Part shown: positions 17,881-27,049 of the stretch, piece by piece | Position numbering within the stretch: position 1 is the stretch's first letter | Layout of the letters: each line of letters opens with the position of its first letter | Assembly (NCBI RefSeq): GCF_003634105.1 | Contig: NZ_RBIQ01000008.1 | Location: forward strand, 707,606-771,605 | Length of the DNA: 64,000 bases | Reading direction: 5' to 3' | Origin: Maribacter vaceletii | Lineage (GTDB): Bacteria > Bacteroidota > Bacteroidia > Flavobacteriales > Flavobacteriaceae | Notes under the pieces: model-generated | What the model was told of the DNA's origin: nothing | The model's input: the letters and a program-made list of their open reading frames with translations, nothing else | Database searches by the model: none | Translations under genes and position numbers: made by a program

Positions 17881-19206
17881 TGCTGTAATTTTATTTTCCT
17901 TAAAATTAAACCTTACCAAACCATCTTCATCAATCTCGGTTAAAGTGACTGCACGTAATGTGTTTACTAATTCTGGATTCCATGGGGCTTTTACTTTTAC
18001 ATAATTTTCTGTAAAACCATGAATATATCCTTCTTTATTTTCCCCTTCAAATAACACAGTTACCTCTTGCCCTATTTGATTTTCATAAAAAGCTCTTCTC
18101 TTTTTTACAGATAAACCTCTTAGCATTTTACTTCTTTTATGTCTAACATTTTTAGGAACCACATTTTTCATTAAAGCAGCTTCGGTATTTTCTCTTTCTG
18201 AGTACGTAAAAACATGTAAATAAGATATATCTAAACCAACTAAGAAATTATAGGTTTCTAAAAACAATTCTTCTGTTTCTCCAGGAAAACCAACAATTAC
18301 ATCTACTCCAATGCACGCATTGGGCATTGTAGCTTTAATTTTTGCTATTCTATCTACATATAAATTTGTTAAATACCTTCGCTTCATAAGTTTTAACAAT
18401 GTATCACTACCGCTTTGCAATGGAATATGAAAATGAGGCACAAAAGAATTACTATTTGCAACAAAATCTATAGTCTCATTTTTAAGCAAATTTGGCTCTA
18501 TAGAAGATATTCTTAATCTATGTATTCCTTCAACAGTATCTAGCGCTTGTACTAAATCATAAAAGGTGTGTTCGTGTTTTTTATTTCCAAACTCTCCTTT
18601 TCCGTAATCTCCTATATTAACTCCTGTAAGTACAATTTCTTTAATCCCTTTAGCCGATATTTCCGCTGCATTTTTTAACACATTAGCCACAGAATCACTC
18701 CTTGAGATACCTCTTGCTAAAGGTATTGTACAATAGGTACATTTATAATCGCAGCCATCTTGCACTTTTAAAAAAGCTCTAGTTCTATCTCCTATAGCAT
18801 AACTACCAACATAAAAATCTGCTTCCTGAATTTCACAAGAATGTACCTCACCAAAATCATTTTTAGTAAGATCATTTATATAATCTGTAATCTTAAATTT
18901 TTCTGTTGCTCCCAAAACTAAATCTACTCCATTTACAGCAGCTAGTTCTTCTGGTTTTAATTGCGCATAGCAACCTACTGCAACAACAAATGCTTCTGGA
19001 TTAACTTTTTGTGCTTGCTTTACTATTGTTTTAAATTTCTTATCCGCATTTTCTGTAACAGAACATGTATTTATTACATACATATCTGCTGGTTCAGAAA
19101 ACTCCACACGTTCAAAACCTTCTTTTGTAAAATCTCTAGCGATAGTAGAAGTCTCAGAAAAATTTAATTTACAACCCAATGTATAGAAAGCTACTTTCTT
19201 TTTCAT
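17878..19206 (-). CDS. mtaB: tRNA t6A37 methylthiotransferase MtaB
   Basis: Radical-SAM enzyme that turns t6A into ms2t6A at position 37 of ANN-decoding tRNAs. 442 residues. The N-terminal UPF0004 domain supplies the auxiliary cluster cysteines Cys12 (TLGCKLN), Cys48 (NTCSVT) and Cys79 (GCYAQ). The radical-SAM motif GCDYKCTYCTIP gives Cys152, Cys156 and Cys159. A C-terminal TRAM domain (about 375-435, GQEVTVLFEGENKEGYIHGF) binds tRNA. TLGCKLNFSET is the MtaB rather than MiaB/RimO form. It ends three bases from its upstream neighbour, the GlmU-like gene, so the two are probably one operon. Confidence 0.93.
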   Translation of the reverse strand: MKKKVAFYTLGCKLNFSETSTIARDFTKEGFERVEFSEPADMYVINTCSVTENADKKFKTIVKQAQKVNPEAFVVAVGCYAQLKPEELAAVNGVDLVLGATEKFKITDYINDLTKNDFGEVHSCEIQEADFYVGSYAIGDRTRAFLKVQDGCDYKCTYCTIPLARGISRSDSVANVLKNAAEISAKGIKEIVLTGVNIGDYGKGEFGNKKHEHTFYDLVQALDTVEGIHRLRISSIEPNLLKNETIDFVANSNSFVPHFHIPLQSGSDTLLKLMKRRYLTNLYVDRIAKIKATMPNACIGVDVIVGFPGETEELFLETYNFLVGLDISYLHVFTYSERENTEAALMKNVVPKNVRHKRSKMLRGLSVKKRRAFYENQIGQEVTVLFEGENKEGYIHGFTENYVKVKAPWNPELVNTLRAVTLTEIDEDGLVRFNFKENKITA

Positions 19207-19208
19207 TA

Positions 19209-20384
19209 TTAATATTTACGCCATTTTGCAGTGAGCTCAAAAACTTTGGTAAGTATATTTGCATCTACCTCTGTAAACTCAATACCTCTTCTTGCCATTA
19301 CAACTTTAGCAACATCAAATGCTTTTTTTGGGGCATAGCTAGTAAAACCATTTGCTCCTCCCCAACTAAAACTTGGTACAAAATTTCTTGGGAATCCAGG
19401 AACGTAAACATTTGTATTTACACCTATTACAGTACCTGTATTAAACATGGTATTAATAGCCGTTTTACTGTGGTCCCCCATCATTAATCCGCAAAATTGA
19501 AGGCCGGTTTGTTCAAAACTATCCGACTCATAATTCCAAAGCTTTACTTTAGCATAGTTATTTTTAAGATTAGAGTTATTAGTATCTGCTCCTAAATTAC
19601 ACCACTCTCCTAAAACCGAATTTCCTAAAAAGCCATCATGCCCTTTACTAGAATATCCAAAAATAACAGAGTTGTTTACCTCTCCTCCTATTTTACTATA
19701 CGGCCCAACCGTTGTAGCTCCGTAAATTTTTGCTCCTAACTTTATAGTAGCATGCTCACATAAAGCCAAAGCACCACGGACTATACTACCTTCCCAAATT
19801 TCAGCATCTTTACCCACATAAATAGGTCCATCTGTAGCATTTAATATTGCAAACTCTACTTTTGCCCCTTCTTCTAAAAATATGTTTTCCGGATTTATTG
19901 CCCTGTTTGTTTTTGATATTGGTTCACTTTCTCTTCCTTCCGTAATAAAATCAAAATCGGCCTGCAGCGCATCTGCATTTTTAGAAAAAATATCCCAGGT
20001 ATTTTCTATACGTAAAACATCTCCCTTATATTCTATATGCTTGTAGTTAGAAAAATCTACATTTTCTTGAGAATCTTTGGTAAAAAAAGCAATAACATCT
20101 TCGTTATAAAAAATAGCTTCGTTTTCTTTTAACTCTTTTACTAAAGCCACAATTTCTTTGTTTGGTATAAAAGAACTATTTAATAAAACATTCTCGTCCA
20201 TCTCTACCATAGGATATTTTTCTTCCAAATAATCCTCGGTTATGGTAGTTGTTGTTGTATTTAAATATTTTTCCCATTTTTCTCTAATGGTAAGAATCCC
20301 AACACGAATGTCTGCAACAGGTCGTGTTAACGTAAAAGGAAATAAAGATTCTCTTACCGTTCCATCAAAAAGAATAAAATTCAT
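19209..20384 (-). CDS. GlmU-like sugar nucleotidyltransferase family protein
   Basis: 391 residues, conserved in Bacteroidota as the GlmU family. The N-terminus (MNFILFDGTVRESLFPFTLTRP) is a reduced nucleotidyltransferase-like domain with a shortened, atypical nucleotide loop rather than the LAAGxGTRM of true GlmU. The C-terminal half is a left-handed beta-helix of hexapeptide repeats (GPIYVGKDAEIWEGSIVRGA, then VGPYSKIGGEVNNSVIFG), followed by a C-terminal helix. It may be a sugar-1-phosphate nucleotidyl- or acyltransferase; true activity is not established. Translationally close to mtaB (two-base gap). Confidence 0.82.
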   Translation of the reverse strand: MNFILFDGTVRESLFPFTLTRPVADIRVGILTIREKWEKYLNTTTTTITEDYLEEKYPMVEMDENVLLNSSFIPNKEIVALVKELKENEAIFYNEDVIAFFTKDSQENVDFSNYKHIEYKGDVLRIENTWDIFSKNADALQADFDFITEGRESEPISKTNRAINPENIFLEEGAKVEFAILNATDGPIYVGKDAEIWEGSIVRGALALCEHATIKLGAKIYGATTVGPYSKIGGEVNNSVIFGYSSKGHDGFLGNSVLGEWCNLGADTNNSNLKNNYAKVKLWNYESDSFEQTGLQFCGLMMGDHSKTAINTMFNTGTVIGVNTNVYVPGFPRNFVPSFSWGGANGFTSYAPKKAFDVAKVVMARRGIEFTEVDANILTKVFELTAKWRKY

Positions 20385-20403
20385 GCGTTTAATTTTAATA
20401 AAA

Positions 20404-20442
20404 TTAAAAAATAAACGCCCTCGATAAAAATTACCGAGGGCG
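20404..20442 (-). terminator. Terminator of rpmE2
   Basis: Minus-strand hairpin CGCCCTCG/CGAGGGCG with a T-rich tail, 27 bases after the L31 stop and before the GlmU-like gene. Confidence 0.85.
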
Positions 20443-20468
20443 CTAGTATATTATAAAAGTGAAATATG

Positions 20469-20741
20469 CTATTCCTCTTCTTTCTTTTCAACTTTTGAAA
20501 ACTTCTTATACTTGTTCTTGAACTTGTCAATTCGACCAGCTGTATCTAAGAACTTAGCTTTACCAGTATAAAATGGGTGAGATGTTCTTGAAATTTCCAA
20601 TTTTACTAAAGGATATTCAACGCCATCCACTTCTAAAGTTTCTTTTGTATCTGCAGTAGATTTTGTTAAAAACACTTCTTCATTAGACATGTCTTTGAAC
20701 GCTACTAATCTATAATTTTCAGGGTGTATACCTTTTCTCAT
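20469..20741 (-). CDS. rpmE2: 50S ribosomal protein L31 type B
   Basis: Large-subunit protein bridging the two subunits. 90 residues from MRKGIHPENYRLVAFKDMSN, with the type B landmarks SRTSHPFYTGKAKFLDTAGR and DKFKNKYKKF. There is no CxxC zinc pair, so this is the zinc-independent type B paralogue that usually replaces the zinc form under zinc limitation; in Bacteroidota it is commonly the main copy. A GTG one codon upstream (20744) is a less likely start. The acidic/basic tail VEKKEEE is a common extension. Monocistronic with its own promoter and terminator. Confidence 0.95.
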   Translation of the reverse strand: MRKGIHPENYRLVAFKDMSNEEVFLTKSTADTKETLEVDGVEYPLVKLEISRTSHPFYTGKAKFLDTAGRIDKFKNKYKKFSKVEKKEEE

Positions 20742-20778
20742 CACTTATAACTTTAAATACTTTTCTCTTAAAGAGCTG

Positions 20779-20809
20779 CAAATTTAATTATTTTTTGGAA
20801 ATTGACAAT
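20779..20809 (-). promoter_or_regulatory. Promoter of rpmE2
   Basis: Minus-strand reading: ATTG (20809-20806, one mismatch to TTTG), 19-base spacer, TAAATTTG (20786-20779). Its -33 region TTGTCAAT is the same as in the rpmH promoter. The -7 element ends 37 bases before the start codon. Confidence 0.7.
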
Positions 20810-20911
20810 CTAAATCATCAAAAAATAAAAATAATTTATTTTACTTTAACCTGTAACAAATTATCAAAATTCACAACTAATATATTATTAACCACCAAAA
20901 ATATTTAAAAC

Positions 20912-21436
20912 ATGGAAGAAAATAAAATTAAAACGGGTTCATTTGCCTTAACATACGGTCTTATTCTAGGGGCAATTAGTGTAGTTTTTGCATTAATGCT
21001 ATATTCTGCAGACCTCCATTATAAAGGCGGCGTAATGGTTGGTGTGGTAAGCATGGCCATAACTTTAATTCTAATTGTTTTTGGAATTTATCAATTTAAA
21101 AAAGCAAATAATGGGTTTTTAACTTTTGGACAAGGGCTTAAGGTTGGTGTAGGTATTTCATTAATAGGTGGTATCGTAGGCATACTTTTTAATTTATTAA
21201 TGTCTAATGTTATTGACCCTGAAATGATGACAAAAGCTTTAGAGTTTCAAAAAGGGGAATTATTAGCGAATACAAAAATGACACCTGAGCAAGTAGATAG
21301 TCAATTAGAAATGGGTAAAAAGTTTAGCACACCTACTATGCAAGTATTATTTGGCTTATTATTTAGTATTGTTTTAGGCTTTGTTTTTTCATTAATTCCT
21401 GCATTAGCTCTGAAAAAAGAAGAAATTCTGAACTAA
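20912..21436 (+). CDS. DUF4199-family membrane protein
   Basis: 174 residues with four predicted membrane helices (about 12-28, 40-60, 77-98 and 145-167) and a soluble loop of about 40 residues between helices three and four containing DPEMMTKALEFQKGELLANT. This pattern matches the DUF4199 family found almost only in Bacteroidota; function unknown. It is placed directly ahead of the GT2 gene on the same strand (35-base gap), an arrangement I recall as common in flavobacteria, suggesting an envelope role. Confidence 0.82.
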   Translation: MEENKIKTGSFALTYGLILGAISVVFALMLYSADLHYKGGVMVGVVSMAITLILIVFGIYQFKKANNGFLTFGQGLKVGVGISLIGGIVGILFNLLMSNVIDPEMMTKALEFQKGELLANTKMTPEQVDSQLEMGKKFSTPTMQVLFGLLFSIVLGFVFSLIPALALKKEEILN

Positions 21437-21471
21437 GTTCGTATTTTTGGGATAGATTTTTAAAATAGCGA

Positions 21472-22431
21472 ATGCAATTATCTATTATTATACCATTACT
21501 TAACGAAGAAGAATCGCTAAAAGAACTTCATGATTGGATTGTTACTGTTATGCAATCCAATCATTTTTTATATGAAATTCTTTTTATTGATGATGGTAGT
21601 TCTGATGAATCTTGGAATATTATTTCCAAATTAGCTAATACAAACCAAAATGTAAAAGGCATACGTTTCTTTAAAAATTATGGTAAATCGCAGGCTTTAC
21701 ATGCAGGCTTTAATGCTGCTAATGGAGATGTTATTATTACCATGGATGCCGATTTACAAGACAGTCCAGAAGAAATACCAGAACTATACCAGTTAATACA
21801 AAATGATGGGTTTGACTTAATATCTGGTTGGAAGAAAAAAAGATACGATTCTATAATCGCAAAAAATATGCCCTCTAAATTGTTTAATTGGGCAGCAAGA
21901 AGAACCTCTGGCGTAAAACTGCACGACTTTAATTGCGGTTTAAAAGCCTATAAAAAAGAGGTAATAAAAAATATAAAAGTATCTGGCGAAATGCACCGCT
22001 ATATTCCTGTTCTAGCAAAAAACGCTGGTTTTAAAAATATAGGAGAAAAAATAGTTCAACATCAAGCTCGTAAATACGGAGAAACAAAATTTGGTATGGA
22101 ACGGTTTATTAATGGCTTTTTAGACCTAATAACCATTTGGTTTGTATCTAAATTTGGAAAAAGACCAATGCATTTTTTTGGCGCTTTAGGAGTGCTTATG
22201 TTTATAATAGGTTTTAGCTTTGCTATTTATTTAGGAATAGATAAATTATTTATTAATAAAACGGGTAGATTAATTACAGATAGACCGCAATTTTTTATCT
22301 CCTTAATTGCTATGGTAATAGGAACACAATTATTTTTAGCTGGGTTTATTGGAGAAATAATTGTTCGTTCCAAAACAAACCAAAATAGATACAATATTTC
22401 TGAAGAAGTAAATCTAAAAAACAATAAATAA
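21472..22431 (+). CDS. Family 2 glycosyltransferase (dolichyl-phosphate-mannose-synthase-like)
   Basis: 319-residue inverting GT-A glycosyltransferase that probably moves a sugar from a nucleotide donor to a lipid phosphate at the inner membrane. The N-terminal catalytic domain has LSIIIPLLNEEESL, the donor motif FIDDGSSDESW and the metal motif DADLQDSPEE. Two C-terminal helices (about 232-255 and 268-295) anchor it, as in the ArnC/GtrB/DPM1 group. The exact donor and acceptor cannot be told. First of a group with the phosphomutase (38 bases downstream) and the ABC exporter. Confidence 0.9.
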   Translation: MQLSIIIPLLNEEESLKELHDWIVTVMQSNHFLYEILFIDDGSSDESWNIISKLANTNQNVKGIRFFKNYGKSQALHAGFNAANGDVIITMDADLQDSPEEIPELYQLIQNDGFDLISGWKKKRYDSIIAKNMPSKLFNWAARRTSGVKLHDFNCGLKAYKKEVIKNIKVSGEMHRYIPVLAKNAGFKNIGEKIVQHQARKYGETKFGMERFINGFLDLITIWFVSKFGKRPMHFFGALGVLMFIIGFSFAIYLGIDKLFINKTGRLITDRPQFFISLIAMVIGTQLFLAGFIGEIIVRSKTNQNRYNISEEVNLKNNK

Positions 22432-22469
22432 CCGAAAATCAAGTTTTTGAAATAAAATTCTTACAAATT

Positions 22470-24179
22470 ATGGATGCATATTTAAATACGGTAAAAACTT
22501 GGCAGTCAGATTTTTTTGATGCCGATACAAGAAAAGAAATAGAAGAATTACAAAACAATAATACCGAAGAACTTAAAGATAGATTCTATAAAAACTTAGA
22601 GTTTGGTACTGGTGGTATGCGTGGCGTAATGGGCGTAGGAACCAATAGAATTAATAAATACACCTTAGGAAAAAACACCCAAGGTTTATCTAACTACTTA
22701 AAAAAGGTATATGCTGGTGAAGATTTAAAAGTAGTTATAGCTTACGATTGCAGACATAATAGTGATACGCTTGCAAAAACTGTTGCTGAAGTTTTTTCTG
22801 CTAATGGAATTAAAGTTTTTCTTTTTTCTGAGTTAAGGACCACTCCTGCGCTTTCTTTTGCTGTTCGTGATTTAGATTGCCATGTAGGCATTGTTTTAAC
22901 AGCTTCTCATAATCCTCCTGAATATAATGGTTATAAAGTATATTGGACAGATGGTGGACAAATAGTTCCTCCACAAGATGGAGCCATTATAAGCGAAATT
23001 AATAACTTAAACTTTGAAGATATTAAGTTTGATGCAAATCCAGATTTAATTGAACTTATTGATAAAGAAGCAGATGAATCTTTTATTTCTGCATCTGTAG
23101 CTAATGGTAATTTTAATGCTAAAGGAAAAGACGATTTTAAAATTGTTTTTACTTCGTTACACGGAACATCTATTACTGCAATTCCAGAAGTATTAAAAAG
23201 AGCTGGTTATAGCAACGTAACTATTATAGAAGAACAAGCAAAACCAGATGGTAATTTCCCAACGGTAGTTTCTCCTAACCCAGAAGAGCCAGAAGCTTTA
23301 TCAATGGCAATAGCAAAAGCCGAAGAAATAGGTGCAGATATGGTTGTTGGGACAGACCCAGATAGTGACCGTTTAGGTATTGCCGTTCGTAATTTAGATG
23401 GTAAAATGGAAATCTTAAATGGTAACCAAACCATGATATTAATGACCAAATTTCTTTTAGACCAACGTAAAGCTAAAGGAATGAATGGTAATGAGTTTAT
23501 TGGCTCTACTATTGTATCTACTCCTATGATGGGAAAACTAGCAGAAGGTTATGGCGTAGAATATAAAGTTGGTTTAACTGGCTTTAAATGGATTGCCAAA
23601 ATGATAAAAGATTTCCCTAATCAAGATTTTGTTGGTGGTGGTGAAGAAAGTTTTGGATTTATGGTTGGCGATTTTGTTCGTGATAAAGATGCCGTTACCT
23701 CTACCCTATTAGCTTGTGAAATTGCTTCTAATGCAAAAGCAAATGGTAGTTCTTTTTACAAAGATTTAATTGACTGTTATGTTGATTTTGGATTCTATAA
23801 AGAAAAACTAATTTCTTTAACCAAAAAAGGAATTTCTGGTGCCGAAGAAATTAAACAAATGATGGTAGATTTTAAAGAAAACCCTGTAGCTACAATAGAT
23901 GGCTCTAAAGTGGTAACGGTAGAAGATTATAATACCGCTACTTCTACCAATCTTGAAACTGGAAAAGTTACACCTATAGATATTCCTACTTCTAATGTAT
24001 TAATTTACATTACAGAAGATGGTACAAAAATGGCAGCAAGACCTAGTGGAACAGAACCTAAAATAAAATTCTATTTTAGTATTAATACTACTCTAAACAA
24101 AGCAGAAGACTTTAAGACTGTAGATGCAGAATTAGAAGCAAAAATTAATCGTATAGTTAGCGAACTTAATTTAGGTTAA
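22470..24179 (+). CDS. Phospho-sugar mutase (phosphoglucomutase/phosphomannomutase)
   Basis: Interconverts hexose-1-phosphate and hexose-6-phosphate, supplying sugar nucleotides. 569 residues, the long PGM2-like bacterial form. The active-site phosphoserine is Ser146 in TASHNPPEYNGYKVY. The metal-binding loop is DPDSDRLG, the sugar-binding loop GGEESFGF, and the phosphate-binding loop RPSGTEPKIKFY lies near the C-terminus. Its stop TAA shares an A with the ATG of the ABC transporter gene, so the two are translationally coupled. Confidence 0.93.
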   Translation: MDAYLNTVKTWQSDFFDADTRKEIEELQNNNTEELKDRFYKNLEFGTGGMRGVMGVGTNRINKYTLGKNTQGLSNYLKKVYAGEDLKVVIAYDCRHNSDTLAKTVAEVFSANGIKVFLFSELRTTPALSFAVRDLDCHVGIVLTASHNPPEYNGYKVYWTDGGQIVPPQDGAIISEINNLNFEDIKFDANPDLIELIDKEADESFISASVANGNFNAKGKDDFKIVFTSLHGTSITAIPEVLKRAGYSNVTIIEEQAKPDGNFPTVVSPNPEEPEALSMAIAKAEEIGADMVVGTDPDSDRLGIAVRNLDGKMEILNGNQTMILMTKFLLDQRKAKGMNGNEFIGSTIVSTPMMGKLAEGYGVEYKVGLTGFKWIAKMIKDFPNQDFVGGGEESFGFMVGDFVRDKDAVTSTLLACEIASNAKANGSSFYKDLIDCYVDFGFYKEKLISLTKKGISGAEEIKQMMVDFKENPVATIDGSKVVTVEDYNTATSTNLETGKVTPIDIPTSNVLIYITEDGTKMAARPSGTEPKIKFYFSINTTLNKAEDFKTVDAELEAKINRIVSELNLG

Positions 24180-26002
24180 TGGAGTATTTTAAAAAGATAC
24201 TCCGCTTTGCCAAACCTTATAGGAGCTATGCAATACTAAATATTATATCTAATATTTTTTATGCGTTGTTTGCTACTTTGGCAATGGTTTCCTTATTCCC
24301 AATGTTATCTGTTATTTTTAAACAAACAGAAGCCATACATACAAAACCCCATTGGAAAGGTTTATTTAATGCAAAGGAGTATCTTTTTGATTATCTAAGT
24401 TATTTTGTTACCCAAAAAGCTGGTCAAGGAGAAAATGACGCTTTAATTTTTATGGTCGCCTTAGTAATTTCTATGTTTTTTCTTAAAAACTTATTTAATT
24501 ACTTAGCCATGTATTTTATTACTTTCTTAAGGAATGGCGTCTTAAAAGACATTAGAAATGAGTTGTACAAAAAAACAGTAGAATTACCATTATCTTATTA
24601 TTCTGAAAAAAGAAAAGGAGATACAATTGCTAGAATTACTACAGATGTTTTAGAGATTCAGCACTCCTTTCTTTCCATATTAGAATTGATTATTAGAGAG
24701 CCATTAACTATACTATTTACTATTATAGCAATGGTTTCCATTAGTGTAAAACTAACCATTTTTGTATTTATCTTTTTACCTATTTCTGGTTTTCTAATTT
24801 CACTATTAGGAAAATCTTTAAAAAGAAAATCGGACAAAGTACAACAAGAACAAGGAGCTTTTTTATCTATTCTAGAAGAAACTTTAGGTGGTTTACGGGT
24901 TATTAAAGCTTTTAATGCGGAAGAAAAATTTTCTAACATATTTAAACACTCTACTAAACGTTTTTTTAACTTTTCGAACACCTTATTAAACAGGCAAAAT
25001 TTAGCTTCCCCAACAAGTGAGTTCTTTGGTATTGCAGCAATTGGTGTTATACTCTGGTTTGGTGGGCAAATGGTTTTAGTAGAAAAAACACTAAAACCTG
25101 AATTATTTATTGCATATATGGGATTAGCATATAATATTCTTACTCCAGCTAAAGCAATTAGCAAAGCATCTTATGGTGTTAAAAAAGGGAATGCTGCTGC
25201 AGAAAGAGTATTAGAAATATTGGAAACTAAAAATCCTATTTCTGAAATACCAAATGCTATAACTAAAGAAAATTTTAATACTGCTATTCAGTTAAATAAC
25301 ATCTCTTTTAAGTATGAAGAAGAATATGTACTTAAAGACTTTAACCTTACTGTAAACAAAGGAGAAACAGTTGCATTAGTAGGACAATCTGGTAGTGGAA
25401 AAAGTACCATTGCAAACCTAGTTACTCGTTTTTATGATGTTAATCAAGGTGCTATTACTATTGATGATGAAAACATTAAAAACCTAACTAAAAAATCGCT
25501 TCGTGGATTATTAGGATTGGTCACACAAGATTCTATATTATTTAATGATACTGTTAAAAATAATATTGGTCTAGGAAAAGAAAATGCTACCGAAGAAGAA
25601 ATTATAGCAGCCGCTAAAATTGCAAATGCACATGATTTTATCTCAGAACTCCCTAATGGATATGAAACTAATATTGGAGATAGCGGTAACAAACTCAGTG
25701 GTGGACAAAAGCAACGTTTGTCCATTGCAAGAGCGGTATTAAAAAATCCGCCAATAATGGTTCTAGATGAAGCTACATCGGCCTTAGATACCGAAAGTGA
25801 ACGCTTAGTTCAAGATGCTTTAGATAAAATGATGCAAAACAGAACTTCAATCGTAATTGCACACCGACTTTCCACTATTCAAAAGGCAGACAAAATTGTG
25901 GTGCTACAAAAAGGAGAAATTGTAGAGCAAGGTACGCATCAAGAACTTCTTGCTAAAAAAGGAGTATACAATAAACTTGTTGCTATGCAATCTTTAGGAT
26001 AA
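24179..26002 (+). CDS. MsbA-like ABC exporter (fused permease and ATPase)
   Basis: 607-residue half-transporter that would act as a homodimer exporting lipid or another hydrophobic substrate. A six-helix membrane domain covers about residues 18-330. The nucleotide-binding domain has Walker A GQSGSGKST (residue 402 on), the Q-loop TQDSILFNDT, signature LSGGQKQR (residue 506 on), Walker B IMVLDEATSALD and the H-loop IAHRLST. The closest named type is MsbA, but multidrug relatives cannot be excluded. It overlaps the mutase stop by one base; with GT2 and the mutase it suggests envelope glycolipid handling. Confidence 0.92.
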   Translation: MEYFKKILRFAKPYRSYAILNIISNIFYALFATLAMVSLFPMLSVIFKQTEAIHTKPHWKGLFNAKEYLFDYLSYFVTQKAGQGENDALIFMVALVISMFFLKNLFNYLAMYFITFLRNGVLKDIRNELYKKTVELPLSYYSEKRKGDTIARITTDVLEIQHSFLSILELIIREPLTILFTIIAMVSISVKLTIFVFIFLPISGFLISLLGKSLKRKSDKVQQEQGAFLSILEETLGGLRVIKAFNAEEKFSNIFKHSTKRFFNFSNTLLNRQNLASPTSEFFGIAAIGVILWFGGQMVLVEKTLKPELFIAYMGLAYNILTPAKAISKASYGVKKGNAAAERVLEILETKNPISEIPNAITKENFNTAIQLNNISFKYEEEYVLKDFNLTVNKGETVALVGQSGSGKSTIANLVTRFYDVNQGAITIDDENIKNLTKKSLRGLLGLVTQDSILFNDTVKNNIGLGKENATEEEIIAAAKIANAHDFISELPNGYETNIGDSGNKLSGGQKQRLSIARAVLKNPPIMVLDEATSALDTESERLVQDALDKMMQNRTSIVIAHRLSTIQKADKIVVLQKGEIVEQGTHQELLAKKGVYNKLVAMQSLG

Positions 26003-26054
26003 TCCCTCTAAATCTAAAAAAAGCCGCCTCGTAATGGCTTCAAAATTGTTATAA

Positions 26055-26357
26055 ATGCTTAAAATAAATTCCTACGAAGAGTTTAAAGAGACCCTTAAAA
26101 ACAAAAAACCTAATCAAGATTGGCCAGGATCCTTAAAATCTCTTTGGTACGATGCTAATGACAATTGGGAAGCTTCACATAATATTGCTCAAGATATGCA
26201 CAACAAAATAGGAAGTTGGATTCACGCATACTTACATAGAAAAGAGGGGGATACATTTAATGCTAGTTACTGGTATCAACAAGCAGGAAAAACTTTCCCT
26301 ACCTTAACTTTAGAAGAAGAACATCAATTCATGGTAGAGTTTGTTTTAAAAAAATAA
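26055..26357 (+). CDS. Conserved hypothetical protein, 100 residues
   Basis: Small soluble protein without signal peptide or membrane segment. Recognisable blocks are WPGSLKSLWYDANDNWEASHNIAQ and GSWIHAYLHRKEGDTFNASYWYQQAG (each given in part), rich in Trp and His. I recall similar small proteins in many bacteria with no known function. It follows the ABC transporter by 52 bases on the same strand and may be read through from it. No terminator of note follows before the sigma factor gene. Confidence 0.72.
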   Translation: MLKINSYEEFKETLKNKKPNQDWPGSLKSLWYDANDNWEASHNIAQDMHNKIGSWIHAYLHRKEGDTFNASYWYQQAGKTFPTLTLEEEHQFMVEFVLKK

Positions 26358-26473
26358 ATCCAGAGCTCTAAGAAAAATAGTATTTTCCTTTTTTTAAACT
26401 AAAAAAAACTCCTCCACCAAATTAAACCATTTACTACCTTTATAGTCATAGTATAGATCGTAAGTAAAAACTA

Positions 26474-27016
26474 TTGCTAGAAGAACAAACCTTATTAGAA
26501 GATTTAAAGCAAACCGAAACCCAAACAAGGGCTTTCGAAACGCTCGTAAACACCTATAAAGAAAGGCTTTACTGGCATATCCGTGGTATTGTTTTAAATC
26601 ATGATGATGCAGATGATGTTCTCCAGAATACTTTTATTAAAGTCTATAGAAACATTACTAATTTTAAAGGAGAAAGCAAGCTTTACTCCTGGATGTATAG
26701 AATTGCAACGAATGAATCTTTATCTTTTTTAAAATCGAAATCAAAAAAAATGGGAGTTAGTAACGTAGAGTTACAAGAAACACTACTAAATAATTTAGAA
26801 TCTGATGTTTATTTTGAGGGTAATGAAATTCAATTAAAGTTGCAAAAGGCAATTGCTACATTACCGGAAAAACAAAAATTAGTATTTAATATGAAATATT
26901 TTCAGGAAATGAAGTACGAAGAAATATCAGAAATTTTAGAAACTTCTGTAGGAGCTTTAAAAGCTTCTTACCATCTTGCATCAAAAAAAATTGAAACGTA
27001 TATAAAAGAAAATTAA
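26474..27016 (+). CDS. ECF-type RNA polymerase sigma factor (TTG start)
   Basis: 180-residue sigma-70-family ECF factor. Region 2 is at about 28-95 (DDADDVLQNTFIKVYRNI and SWMYRIATNESLSFLK). Region 4 is at about 128-176 (LPEKQKLVFNMKYFQEMKYE then EISEILETSVGALKASYHLA). An in-frame TAA lies nine bases before the TTG at 26474 and no ATG occurs until inside region 2, so TTG must be the start. It heads a three-gene unit with a putative anti-sigma protein 33 bases on and a Spy-like protein, a common autoregulated arrangement in flavobacteria. Its own target promoters are unknown. Confidence 0.9.
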   Translation: MLEEQTLLEDLKQTETQTRAFETLVNTYKERLYWHIRGIVLNHDDADDVLQNTFIKVYRNITNFKGESKLYSWMYRIATNESLSFLKSKSKKMGVSNVELQETLLNNLESDVYFEGNEIQLKLQKAIATLPEKQKLVFNMKYFQEMKYEEISEILETSVGALKASYHLASKKIETYIKEN

Positions 27017-27049
27017 ACCTTTACAAAAAAAAGGAGTCTTATAAGTAAC

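Noticed and set aside
24658..25164. 168-codon minus-strand open frame inside the ABC exporter gene
   Set aside because: Shadow of a strong coding gene with Walker and signature motifs; its translation has no family pattern.
26003..26054. Terminator after the ABC exporter (AAGCC/GGCTT stem)
   Set aside because: Five-base stem without a T run; too weak to support.
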